A DNA stretch of 64,000 nucleotides. It comes from Heracleum sosnowskyi (lineage: Eukaryota > Streptophyta > Magnoliopsida > Apiales > Apiaceae). Of this stretch, positions 44,632 to 56,501 are shown piece after piece. A program made the position numbers and the translations under genes. The stretch's first letter is position 1. Every line of letters starts with the position of its first letter. The stretch covers positions 45,363,190 to 45,427,189 of the forward strand of contig CM061244.1 of the NCBI GenBank assembly GCA_030848705.1, written 5' to 3'. The notes beneath the pieces are model-generated. The model made no database searches. It was not told the origin of the DNA and worked only from the letters and a program-made list of their open reading frames with translations.

Positions 44632-45051
44632 TAGGGCTGTCAAACGGATAATTCGGATACGGATTTGCCTGTATCCGAATCCGAATCCGAAAATCCGAAT
44701 TCGTATCCGGATTCGTATCCGAATCCAAAAATATTTAAATAACAATATCCGAATCCGAATCCGCCGGATACTATTCGGATACGGATAATATCCAAATCCG
44801 AATTTCAGTCAGAATTTTTTAGTTTTTATATTAAATTTTAATTCAATAAAATTGAAAAATTAATAAAAAATTTAATTTTTTTAAAAAAAAAGTAAATTAA
44901 ACTAAAAATTAAATTTATTAAAGTCTATTTTATTTTTTTCAAAAATTTAGTTTTTAGTATAATTTTATTTATTTTAAAATATTAAATTTGAAATATATAT
45001 ATATATGTTTACAATTATCTACAACTTATATAAATATATTGTTTAATGATT

Positions 45052-45116
<65 letters not shown>

Positions 45117-45374
45117 TGTAAACTTAAAATATAATTTCTAAATAACATGTAACTATATATATATATTATTTATTTATCATATTTATTTTATTTCGGATTC
45201 GGATATTACCGGATACGGATGCGCCTATATCCATATTCGTATCCGCAAATACCGAATTTGAATACGGATAATATCCGCTTTATTTCGGATACGGATAAAA
45301 TCCGCTTTATTCCGAATACGAATACAGATATTTCGGACGGATATCGGATTTTTCGAATTTTTTTGACAGCCCTA
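44632..45374. mobile_element. hAT-type MITE, 743 bp, TSD CTTGACAG
   Basis: The terminal inverted repeats are TAGGGCTGTCAAA at the left and TTTGACAGCCCTA at the right. The 8-bp duplication CTTGACAG occurs at 44624-44631 and 45375-45382, which fits the hAT superfamily. Subterminal regions are packed with CGGATAC/ATCCGAAT repeats in both orientations and can fold extensively. The centre is AT-rich with an (AT)n run. There is no transposase, so it is non-autonomous. It interrupts E1's aORF. Confidence 0.88.
45053..45112. repeat. (AT)n microsatellite inside the MITE
   Basis: About 60 bp of uninterrupted AT dinucleotide repeat. Confidence 0.95.
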
Positions 45375-45382
45375 CTTGACAG

Positions 45383-48300
45383 TAGGCTTGATTCCTTATT
45401 TGACAGCATCTTTGTTGACAGTGTCCTCCATGACAGTATCTTTCTTGACAGTTTCTTCTGTGACAACTTCTTTGCTGACAACTTCCTTGATGACGGTGTC
45501 TTCTGTGACAGTCTCTTTGGTGACAATATCTTTTTCAGCATTTATACTGTCAATAACACATCTTAAGATATTTGCCTCCAAAGCTTCAATAATTGCTGAC
45601 TCCTCTTCTTCTGTTGCTCCATCATCTTCCTTTTCTTGTACAGGAGCTTCTTCTCTATTTTCCTCCTGGGACTTTGATCCAACATTCCCAGAAGTGCTTC
45701 CACTAGCATTTCCTGCTTCTCCAGTTCCTCCACTACCATCCAACTCATCATCATCATCATGAGGAACCTCATAGGAGCAGATCTCTCCTTGTTCAGCTCT
45801 GTTGGAGATTGCTTTGGAGATCATCTTCTTCATAGTAGAGCTCAGTTGCTTGTCCCTTTTACCAGCAAGTCATAAATTGCTTTGACAGCAAGAACTCTTT
45901 CCTTGTTGGCTTTGGAGTTGAGAATCATGTTTAACACCTTTAAGATTGACTTTGACTCCATTGTTGAAGTGCCTCCTAGACTCATGTATGCACATCTCTT
46001 GCTACCACTTTTGGTGGTACCTTCAAAGTAGACACAAAAGGGATTGGTGTAGACTTCTGGGAGTTTCTCTGAAATTAGACCCAGCATTTGCAGATGCAAG
46101 ATCTCATTGAAGGTTGTATGGTTTGCTGTGATTTTGTTCTTCATTACTGTTAGCACTCTTGCTGGAAAACTCTGCAGCAGCTGCATAGTAATGAACATGG
46201 ATATTCCAGTGTTTAAGTACACATCAATAGCCCACCTCCTTTCTTCATTGATCTTTACACATACACTGGTGATTTTCTCCTTGAGCAAAGTTGAGCAGTT
46301 ACTCAATCTTCTGCTAGGCTCCTTCATAGCTTCATCAACTACCTTGTAGAAGTCTTCATCATGATTCTTCAGAGTACTTTCCCTGTAGTCAACCATTAGG
46401 GCATTTGCATCTTCTTGGCTGAACTCTGTTCCTTCACTCCAGGTATTTCCTGACAGGATGTATTCAGGCATCTTGTCTTTCCCTTTTCCCAACCTGTTAT
46501 GCTCCTCATTTTCTCTCCATTGCCTTTCAAGAGCACTCTCCTTTGGAATTGAAGTTGGCTCTCTTATAGTCACAGGAGGTAGTATTGGGTTCTTGGAAGA
46601 AACATCCCTTTGCATAGCTTCCAGGGCTTCTTTGGACATTAGAACTGTTTCTCCAGCTATCTCATATTCAAAGGGATTTTCAGCTTCTTGCATTTGCTCC
46701 CCTTACTTCCTGAATCTCCTTTTGTTCCCCTTTTTCTCTTTGCAGGCACTGATCTTCTTTTAGCTGCAGGCTCCCCCTCACTCCTTGAAGCCTTCTTTGA
46801 GACAGGCTTCCCCTAAGCAACATCCTGTTTGGGGAAACCTTCTTTTCCAGAGCTTTTCCTTCCTGATTCTGCCTTTTGAGATTCTGATCTTACCCCTTTC
46901 TCCCCCTTAGTTAAGTTGGCAGCATCAAGATTGGCAGATAGCACCTGAATGGCTTCCTGAATGGCAGAGAGTCCAGAGGCCACCATGGTAGACAAACTGT
47001 CAATTTTGGATTCCATGGACAAACACCTGTTCTCTAGAGCTTGCAACCTGGAAGATGTAGAGGGCCACCTGATCTCAACCTTCTTGGGGTGAAGGAAAAG
47101 ATTGGGGCTTGGAGGCTGTGGGGGTTCTCACACTCTCAGTGTTTTTCTGAGTGATCTCATCACTCCTCACAAAAGGACGCTCATGGCCTAAGGCCTTGAC
47201 ATGTGTGGCTCCCTCAATTTCACTCTGGACATGCTCAAGTCTCTCACCTTTTGCCAGCTCATTTGGCTGCCTCTCATTTTGATGCTCACCTCTCTTTTCT
47301 TTTGCACACCCTCACTCATCCTAGATGCATGGGTATGAGCAGTACTTACATACAATGAAATAGATGGTTTAGAATGTACCTTTAAGAACTGAGATAGTGG
47401 CACATCCTCAAGAAGTACAACATCAAAGTCAAGTTGTGTAGAGGTGACAGGAGCTTTGCCATGAATGTTACTGTCAGTAGGAATATTGACAGTAGGTTCC
47501 TCCACAATGTGGATAGCAGGTTTGGTTGTGACAGTAACTTCAACTGAGTCCATGACAGCAGAATCACCCGTGACAGCAACATCCATAGTGTCTTTGACAG
47601 CAACTTGGGCTGTGACAACATCTTCCCTGAGGTAAGATGCTCCTTGGAGATTGAACAAAGTACTTTGCTCTTTCTCAGTGTTTGAGGGAGTGGTGTCCAT
47701 CTCACTTTGAGAAATGGGTTCTTGTGGACCACTTGATGGGGGCTCATCCATGAGAGAAGATGGATGATCAAAACCTGAAGGGTTGGGACTGTCCCCCTCT
47801 CTAGGTTGTGGAGAAGAAACAAATGAATGTGCAGGGAAGGAAGAAGGTGAAAGTGGAGAAGAGAATAGTGGCTGCTTCTCAGATGTAACTTGAGAGGCAT
47901 CAACAGGGGAATTGAAATACTCACAGTGTCCTGACTCCATGTGTGTTTCTGCAAGTGGAGGCTCCTCATGAGTTGGAACATGAGGTTGTGCAGACTCTTT
48001 ACAGGTTGCCTTGGGAGACAGGCCAATTTCAATAGATGTCCCTTGTTGAGAAGGCACATCCAGGGAGGAGTTTATTTCCCTATTTTCTTCTACAGTCTTT
48101 TGGGAGACTGCAGGATGGCTGACAGTGGTTTTGGTCCTCTTAGCTCTCTTCTTCTTAGGCTCAGGAGGAACCACTGTGGGTTCTGTTTAACTACCTTCCT
48201 TATTTGCTGCACTAGGTGCAGGGACTCCCTCTTGACTCTCAGTACTACCACTAACACCAGTTTCCAGGGGCCTTTTTCTGTTTTTTGCAAGGCTTGTCTC

Positions 48301-49217
48301 TGTACTTTGGGAAGTCTAGAGAACCTAGGCTGAGTGTATGGAGTAGAATGAGGGTTAGCTGAATTTGGGTCTAATCCAGCTACATTCTCAATAGTGAAGG
48401 TATCAAAACCAGATGGTAATGGAAAATCAAGGTCATTTACTTGATCAACCATGTGTTTGGTGAAACATAGTGGAATATGTGCATTCAAATTCTGTGAAGT
48501 GAGAGTTGTGTGAGTGTTTCTTTTTAGTACAGGGCACACCTCCAAACGAGGGGCATTCTCATCAAAGTCACATAAAGAATTGATGCACAACATTAAAAAG
48601 CGAGGATAGATGTTTACCTTCTTACCTATGGCAGCCTTGAAGTGTGCCATGAGCAGCTTTCCAACATCCACTTTGTACCCATGAACAAGAGAGTGAGTGA
48701 GCTTCTTGATGTAGGTGGGAATGCCATTCTAGCCCGTGGTCTTGGTAGAGAACACTTTCACCATAACATCAAACACCATACTCCACTCCTTGCGGAGATA
48801 TTTCCTGTCCATTTCACCAGAAGGGTACCATTTTGTTGTTCCCTCTTCAAGAATAGGGTCAGTATACCCAATCTTCAAGAAGAGCTTCGTCAGGGTCTCA
48901 TCATTAGCAAGCTCAGCATAATCCTTTCCTGGTTCTAGCACAATTCCCAAAGCTGCATTGATGCCCTGAACAGTGAGAGAGTAGCCGTGCTCCTTGATTT
49001 TGAACTGAATGGAGGAGATGTCACCATCTTCTTGAGCAACGGCTGTCTCCCAGAAGTTTTCAATCCTGTCTAGGTCAAGAACAGGAGTGGAGGTAATTGC
49101 ATACCCAAGATAGGACTTATTCATGAAATAAATAAGCCCTTTGAAACCCTCACCAGCATCACTTGGAGAGTAGATGCCAGCGAAGTTTGTTTGTGAAATT
49201 GATTGTTTGGGGGCCAT
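45383..49217 (-). pseudogene. E1 additional ORF (aORF), 5' two-thirds, broken
   Basis: This is the long ORF downstream of pol, homologous to E2's aORF at 37670-42716. It starts with ATG at 49217 (MAPKQSISQTNFAGIYSP). The N-terminal globular part (about 350 residues) resembles plant retrotransposon-associated proteins of unknown role. A long Pro/Ser/Thr/Glu-rich disordered linker follows, then a helical block after a TKGEK motif, then a second conserved globular part (46693-45842). An Asp-rich tract and a K/E-DTV repeat linker full of GACAG motifs (45395-45570) close this section. Lesions are a TGG-to-TAG stop at about 48731, a frameshift near 48250, gaps near 47190-46700, and a frameshift in an A-run near 45863. 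The MITE at 44632 interrupts it. No signal peptide or convincing membrane span is seen. Confidence 0.8.
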
Positions 49218-49459
49218 TTGTTTTGCTTGAGAGAAGAAGAGAGAAGGTAAGAGATGAATTGCTTGGAGATAAGAGAAAAGTGAGTGTTGTGTTTGCTTTT
49301 TGAGAACAGGTGAATGTTTGATGAATTTAGAGGGAAGTTCCAGCGTTTAACTGACAAAGTGGAAAAGTGAAACCGTGTCTTAGCCCACTTAGCAGTCACG
49401 TGGGTTACTGGATGATTTCTCTCTCCTCGTGGAGGATGTGTGTCCAATTTTAACGGTCC

Positions 49460-49720
49460 ACTTATCTGACAGTAACCTGTGCGCTCAAAACAACCGTGTT
49501 AGTAACTTTGGTGTGATGACAGCATGTTTTGCGTGACAGAAACATTTCGCGCAAAACTTACTGTCATCGCTAAGTTCTCATATGACAGTATCTTTTCCAA
49601 GTCATGACAGAATGTTGTTTACTGCTGTCGAGAAGTTAGCTATCAAAGAACTGTGACAGCAACTTTTCTTGATGACAGCAACCTTTGCGGGAAAACAACA
49701 CTGTCAAGACTTTGTATTAA
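49460..49720 (-). repeat. GACAG motif cluster in the E1 pol-aORF spacer
   Basis: About ten copies of TGACAGYA or its complement lie in about 240 bp (for example near 49467, 49514, 49532, 49557, 49581, 49603, 49620, 49650, 49670 and 49697). They are upstream of the aORF start and in either orientation. The same motif fills the LTRs of E1/E2. E2 has the matching cluster at 37327-37425. Confidence 0.7.
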
Positions 49721-49925
49721 AACTGTTATTATTAAAAACTTAACTGAGGAGTCACCAATTAAACATTTGCAATAGTTATTACTGATTCATTATTCATTCA
49801 TAACAACATTCAACCAGTTAAGCAATTAATCAACACACACAGGAAGCAAATAGAAACGGCAGAAAGAGAAGTTTTATTGATTTAATTAAATGAAGAAAGG
49901 AGAACGCTACAATTGGTGAGATTTA

Positions 49926-50189
49926 CTAATCAGTACAATCTTTCTTAACCAATACTAGGACTTCTCCCCTAACTTTCTCTTCTGAGGTTCCTTCTTCCTT
50001 GAGGAGTGCTTGAAAATCCTTTTCCTCTTCTTGCACCTTAGCCTCCTCGGCGGCCTTGGCTGCAAGTTCTTTTTCCTCATCCTCATCAAGGATATCCCAT
50101 AACTCATCAAACAGAGCTTCTACCTCTTCATTGTAGGGTTCACTTCCACAAGGCGTAGGCATGTACTCAATTCCTACTTTGTTTTCCAT
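49926..50189 (-). CDS. Small acidic ORF between pol and aORF of E1
   Basis: This 87-codon ORF starts with ATG. It is very acidic (EALFDELWDILDEDEEKE) with an Ala/Glu/Lys-rich, probably helical or coiled-coil middle part. No known domain is recognised. It lies about 400 bp after pol and 700 bp before the aORF start, on the same strand. The corresponding part of E2 is missing, removed at the E5 breakpoint, so conservation cannot be judged here. It could be a real accessory ORF, an old exon, or chance. Confidence 0.35.
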   Translation of the reverse strand: MENKVGIEYMPTPCGSEPYNEEVEALFDELWDILDEDEEKELAAKAAEEAKVQEEEKDFQALLKEEGTSEEKVRGEVLVLVKKDCTD

Positions 50190-50593
50190 TTTACCTTTTT
50201 TCCAAATGATTCACTAATATGGCCTAAGATTCATTTTATAGGCATACTAGGTTAAGAGGGATGTAAACGGTCAACAGTTTGGAATACCCATACAACTACC
50301 ACATATTGCAATTAAGTGATGTCTACCACTAATACAACAATCAAGGCAAAACTGACCAATTAAGGAGAATCCTTGACCAATTTCAATTTTAACAGACATG
50401 CAAGTTAGTGTCATACAAAAATCAACTTTCAAGTAAGAGACTAGCACAAATTTCAATTTAACCAAGTCAAAGTAAACGTGCTGTCGAAAACAGATAGAGA
50501 CTTAGGTAGACAGTAACTTTTCTCATGACAGCAACTTCTGAAGATGTTACTGTCACAAGCTTCACTCGAATAAAAGAATGAAAACCTAGTAAG

Positions 50594-53500
50594 TTAACAT
50601 ACCAGATTTAGCATTCCTAATTCACTTACCAACCTGTTAAAGGTTGCTTCATCCAGTGGTTTTGTAAAAATGTCTGCAAGTTGCTTTTTTTGTGGGCACA
50701 TAGATCAACTTCACAGTTCCTCTTTCAACACGCTCCCTTATGAAATGGTGTCTGATATCAATGTGCTTAGTTCTAGAGTGTTGAACAGGATTGTCTGAGA
50801 TGGCTATGGCACTAGTGTTGTCACAGTAGATAGGGATATTATTTAACACTAAGCCATAATCCAACAGTTGATTCTTCATCCATAAGATTTGTGCACAGCA
50901 ACTTCCAGCTGCAATATATTCAGCTTCTGCAGTTGATGTAGAAACTGAGTGTTGCTTTTTACTGAACCAGGATACCAATCTTCCACCAAGAAATTGACAG
51001 CTTCCTGTAGTGCTTTTTCTGTCAATCCTGCATCCAGCATAGTCTGAATCAGAATACCCCACTAGCTCAAATCTGGTGTTTTTAGGATACCAAAGGCCTA
51101 GATTAGGAGTGCCCTTAAGGTATCTAAAAATTCTCTTGATTGCTACTAAGTGTGGCTCTTTTGGATCGGCTTGAAACCTTGCACAGAGACATGTAGTAAA
51201 CATTATGTCAGGTCTGCTAGCAGTTAGATAAAGAAGGGATCCAACCATGCCTCTGTATGCACTAGAGTCCACTTTCTTTCCATTAGAATCTAGATCTAGA
51301 CTAGTTGAGGTAGAGATAGGAGTCTTGGCAGGTGATGAATCTTCTAAGTTGAACTTCTTGAGAAGTTCCTTGACATATTTTGCTTGACAAATGAAGATTC
51401 CATCATATTTCTGAAGAACTTGTAAACCAAGGAAGAATGACAGTTCTCCCATCATGCTCATCTCATACTTATTTCTCATTAGAGATGAAAACTTCTCACA
51501 CAGCTTCTCATTTGATGAACCAAAGATGATATCATCAACATAAATTTGAACCAGAATGATGTCTTTGCCATGATGCTTGTAGAATAAGGTCTTATCTACT
51601 ACACCTCTTGTAAACTGATTTTCCAATAGAAAGGCAGAGAGGGTATCATACCATGCTCTTGGAGCTTGTTTCAAACCATAAAGTGCCTCGAACAGCTTGT
51701 ACACAAAATCATACATTTCAACATATTCAAAACCAGGTGGCTGTTCAACATACACTTCTTCCTCCAACTCTCTATTTAGAAAAGCACTTTTGACATCCAT
51801 TTGGAACACCTTGAAATTACAGTGAGCAGAAAAGGCTAGGAAAATCCTGATAGCTTCAAGTCTGGCAACATGTGCAAATGTCTCATCATAATCTATCCCT
51901 TCCTGTTGACAGTAACCTTTAGCTACTAGCCTTGCCTTGTTCCTAGTCACATTTTCATTTTCATCCAGTTTGTTTCTGAAAACCCACTGTGTCTCAATAA
52001 CTGACTTTCCTTTAGGTCTTGGAACCAACTTCCAAACATTGTTTCTTTCAAACTGGTTGAGTTCCTCTTGCATAGCAATCACCCAATCAGAATCCAACAA
52101 TGCTTCATCAATTGCTTTAGGCTCCATTTGAGATAGAAAACAAGAAAACATGTTGTCAGCAGAAACATTGTTCATGGTCCTCACCCCAGAAGAGGGATCT
52201 CCAATTATTAGATCATTTGAGTGATCCCTGTTCCACCTAGTGGTTTTGGGTAAGCTTCTTGTTTGATTTGAGACAGTAACTTCAAGTCGAGGAACTGAAT
52301 CTTCACCAGGGCAATTGTCTCCACCATTTTCTTCAATATCTCCGGAGTCACCATCAATTTGAGTATTTCCTGTGATGGTCTGTGACTGAGCTGGAGTTTG
52401 ATTGACATACTCTTCAATGACAGCATCCTTTTCTGTTTCAACAGTTTGAGTGAAAGTAGGTTCTTCATCAACAACTTCTTCTTCCTCCAAGTATCCTTGA
52501 TTCTCAAATCTAAGAGTCTGCATTTGACCTTCTTCATGCAGTCCAGGAAACTTGATTTCATCAAATGTGACATTCACACTTTCATCAATGATTCTGTGTT
52601 CCAAAAGATAGACTCTGTAGGCAGTCCTTTCTAAAGCATACCCCATGAACATTCCTTCATAAGCTTTGGTGTCAAACTTTCCTTTCTTTTCATGGTTGTC
52701 TTTCATCATGAAACATTTGCTTCCAAACACATGAAAATACTTGACAGTAGGTTTCTTTCCATTGAGCAGATAGTAAGGAGTGTTCCCATGAGTCTTGTTG
52801 ATCAAGGTTATGTTCTGTGTGTAGCAGGCTATGTTGATAGCTTCTGCCCAGAAGTATGTAGGTAACTTTGCATCATGAAGCATAGTTCTGGCAGCTTCAA
52901 TGAGAGTCCTGTTCTTCCTTTCTACAACTCCATTTTGCTGAGGAGTCCTTGCAGCAGAAAATTGTTGTACAATTCCTTCATCTTTACAGAAATTACCAAG
53001 TGTGGCATTTCTGAACTCAGTGCCATTGTCACTTCTTAGTGTTTGAACTTTAGCATTTGGAGTTCTGTCAAGAACTCCTAAGTGATCAATGATAACTTGA
53101 GATGCTTCATCTTTTGATTCTAGATACTTCACCCAAGTATACCTAGAATAGTCATCCACCATAACTAATGCATATCTCTTCCTGGCTAATGATGGAACAT
53201 TGACTGGTCCAAAGAGATCCATGTGAATTAGTTTGAGTGGTTCAGTGTTGGTGTTGATTTGCTTTGACTTGTGCACAGCTCTTCTCAATTTTCCAATTTG
53301 ACAGTCCTCACACAGTCCTTCTTGACAGAATTCTTGTTGAGGTAGTCCTCTCACTAGTTCCTTCTTCATCAGCATATTCATTGTTTTGAAGTTGAGGTGT
53401 GAGAGTTTCCTGTGCCAAAGCATATTGTCACCAACAGTAGCTTTACTGTAGAAACAGTAAATCTTATCCTTCTTTGTTGAGCTTAGGTCAGCAACAAATA

Positions 53501-53843
53501 GGCTTCCTTTTCTTACTCCTTTTAAAAAAAGGCTTCCATCCTTTTTGTGATAAATGTTGCACACCATCATGTCAAAATCAACCTTGAATCCCCTGTCACT
53601 GAATTGGCTGACACTGAGCAGGTTGTGCTTCAATCCATCAACAAGTGCAATATCATTTATGATAACATTTCCAATTTCCAAACAGCCATATCCCACTGTG
53701 TAACCCTTGTTGTTGTCTCCAAAGGTTATGATTGGGCCAGCTTTCTCTACAAATTGTGATAGCAGGGCTTTATCACCAGTCATGTGTCTAGAGCAGCCAC
53801 TGTCAATGATCCAAGTGACCTGCTCCTTATTCTTACCCTGCAA
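50594..53843 (-). pseudogene. E1 pol (PR-IN-RT-RH), nearly full length, late frameshift
   Basis: This is the copia-type polyprotein. It has an aspartic protease (IDSGCSRHMTG) at residues 13-23 and a GAG-pre-integrase HHCC zinc site (WHRKLSHLN ... CEDCQIGK). The integrase core has SDNGTEF and PQQNGVVERKNR. Reverse transcriptase has YGLKQAPRAWYD and YVDDIIFGS, and RNase H has YSDSDYAG and STAEAEYIA. It is open for 1,064 codons to 50649. A frameshift in the T-run near 50680 then replaces the last 30 or so residues. The homologous stop would lie at 50594-50596. It is in the same frame as gag, separated by the TAA stop. Apart from the frameshift it looks well preserved. Confidence 0.93.
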
Positions 53844-53855
53844 GACAAATTGTAT

Positions 53856-56459
53856 TTAAGAGGCATATGGTACCCAATCCTTGTTGGGTCTAGTCACTTC
53901 AGTATCACAAGCATAATCATCATTTTCAACTTTAAACATCACATCAGGAATCTTCTGTTGGACTCCTTTCTTCACCCACTTATCTTTAGAATTAGACTTG
54001 GTCTTCTTCTTAGTGGATGAGGCCTTCTTACTGTTTCCAGTAGGCTCAGAAGTCTCAACAGTTTGCAAGTAGGTACATTGTTCAGTAGAAGAAATAGGCA
54101 GATTAAAACAAGTACTCATGGCAGTTATCTTGCATGGCATACAATCAATGTTATTACATACTACCATAGGTCTATGCATAATGGGGGTTCTGTGTAAGTT
54201 ACCATCTAGCAGGGTCTCATTGTTCTTGACCTCCTTTGGTTTCTTACAAACATGAGTTAAGTGATATGAAGAGCCACAACTATTGCATAGTTTTCTAGGA
54301 GCATTTGCATTGCCATTTCCTAACTTGCCATTCCTGTTTCTAGACTTGTAGGTAACTGTGTCATCAGGATGTTCTGAAGTTGCTGTCGAGCTTTTCTTGA
54401 CAGTACCTTTCATACCCTCTGTCTTGACAGTAGGTTTGGAAGTTGTTGTCTTTGAAGCTCTCTTGACAGTATCTTTGGAAGATACTGTCTTGCCATTATT
54501 GACAGCATCTTTAGAACATTTTGTCAGATTGTTTGGCAAAGTTACTATCTTGGGGATTTTGACAGTATCTTTTCCGCCAACTATTGTACTGTCAGTACTT
54601 TCATCCTCATCATCAAGTTGTTGCTTGATGAGCATGGCTTCCTCATCAAACTCCCGTTCAGAAGGTTTAAAAATTGGTTTGTTGAGTTTCTTGAGGATAT
54701 GAGGTTTGACAGTAGCATCAGTTGAACAATCCTGTCTAACAATTTCCTTACCAGGTCTTTTGCCATATTCAAAACCTATTCCTACCTTTTGATCATCTGT
54801 GTGTTTCTCATGATAATCCTGAAGTTGTTTGGATGAGTTTCTATAGGCTTTAATCTTGAATTCATTTTCACTAATTTCTTTCCTTAGAAACTCCTCAATT
54901 TTTTTAGCACAGACTAACTCATTTTTCAGTTTAGCATTCTCCTGTGTTAAAGATTCTAAACGATTGGTCTTTAACAAAATCAAATCATTTTCAGAAGTGA
55001 GTTCATCATTCAATTTAGTTAACCTAGCAATTTCTTCATTAGCTGCAGTTAAACTAGTATGAACATGAAACATCTCTGCACTCAATTCCTCAACAGTTTG
55101 CTTGTATTCATCTTTAGACATATCAAGTAAGACTAGTGAGGGTACCTGACTTGGAGAGTTAGAGGAGGCCTCTTCAAATTTAGCCATGAGTGCTAAATTC
55201 ACATATTCCTCTTCCTCTTCATCATCAGAATCATCCCAGCACTTTCCTTCAGCCACATAGGCCTTTCCCTGTGCTTTCTTGAAATGTCCACTTGACCCTT
55301 TATCCATCCTCTGATTCTGCTTTGGTCTTCTGCACTCTGTAGCAAAATGACCAAGCTCATTGCAGTTGTAACACCTAAACTTGGATCTGTCCACCATCCC
55401 TGTTTTGTATCCACCTCTTGTGGCACCACCTTCAACTTTGGAGAAGTTCCCTTTGCTGAACCTTGATGTTTGACCTTGAGACTTATATGGCTTGTTTCTC
55501 TTGAACCTTATATTCTTGAATTTCTTAGCCATGTAAGCCATGGTTGGATTATCCATCTTTTCCATTTCTTCAAAGGAGTAGAAGTCTTCATCCTCAACAT
55601 CAGTTATCTGTAGTACAACTTTCTCCTCATCATCCACAACCTCTTCGATCTTAAGAGAGGGTACTGAAGCAGGTTGAGTGATTTGAGCTTCTTCACTAGG
55701 TTGAGTGATTCTTGGCACATGAGCCACTAGAGCACCTGACATATTAGCCATCTTTCCTCCGGATCCAGCTAGAATAGCTCTTTTCTAGAAAAACTCAAGC
55801 TCATATGATTTAAGCACACCATATAGAGTTTCAAGAGAGATATTGTTCAGATTTCTTCCGTCTCTTATGGCAGTGACTTTGTGCTCAAGATGCTTAGGAA
55901 GTGTGAGCAAGAACTTGACATTTAATTCCTTTCTATCATAGTACTTGCCATGAATCTGTAGCTCAGCCATAAGTTTACTAAACCTCTCAAACATTGTTGT
56001 TAGGTCTTCTCCTGACTTTGCCATGAAGGCTTCGTACTATGAGATAAGGATTTATCTCTGGTTGTCTTTCACTTCTTCACTTCCTTCACACAGTAGCTCG
56101 ATCTTGTTCCACATATCTTTGGTTGATGAGCACCCAATGACATTCCCACACATGGCTTTGTCCAAAGTGAGGGCATCCATTAGGATGAGTTGCAAGTAAT
56201 CATCAAGGACTACCTTCTCCTTTTCTGGCTCCAGAAACTCCGAAGGTTATTTGTTGACCCAATATGCTGGAACAAGAACACCATCTACAGTTGAGGCTTC
56301 AATTTCTTTACGTGGTATGAAGGGACCATTCTGGAGGATACCCAAGTATAATGGATTCACAGCTTTGATAAACAACATGATTTTTCTTTTCCATACATTG
56401 TAGTTCTCCTTATCAAAAGCTGGAATTTTTATTCTACTTGACTTCTGCATACTTGTCAT
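53856..56459 (-). pseudogene. E1 gag, broken
   Basis: This is the Gag capsid/nucleocapsid polyprotein. The start is the ATG near 56459-56450, aligned with E2's Gag start (motif IKIPAFDKENYN). The N-terminal part is a UBN2-type copia capsid. A CCHC knuckle (CYNCNELGHFATEC) sits near 55360, then a coiled-coil-like region, a K/T/V-rich linker (54380-54600) with repeated GACAG motifs, and a second knuckle (CNSCGSSYHLTHVC) near 54270-54310. A third cysteine cluster (CNNIDCMPC) lies near 54150. It ends with DWVPYAS and a TAA stop. There are in-frame stops near 56247, two near 56030-56050, and one near 55785, so only 55751-53856 is open. The final stop before pol also occurs in E2. Confidence 0.9.
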
Positions 56460-56484
56460 GATCTCAGATTTGTTAAACAATCTG

Positions 56485-56500
56485 TCCACTCTGATACCAG
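56485..56500 (-). other. E1 primer-binding site (initiator Met-tRNA type)
   Basis: The minus strand reads CTGGTATCAGAG directly downstream of the 5' LTR, with one spacer base. TGGTATCAGAGC is the usual copia PBS complementary to the 3' end of plant initiator tRNA-Met. Confidence 0.85.
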
Positions 56501-56501
56501 T

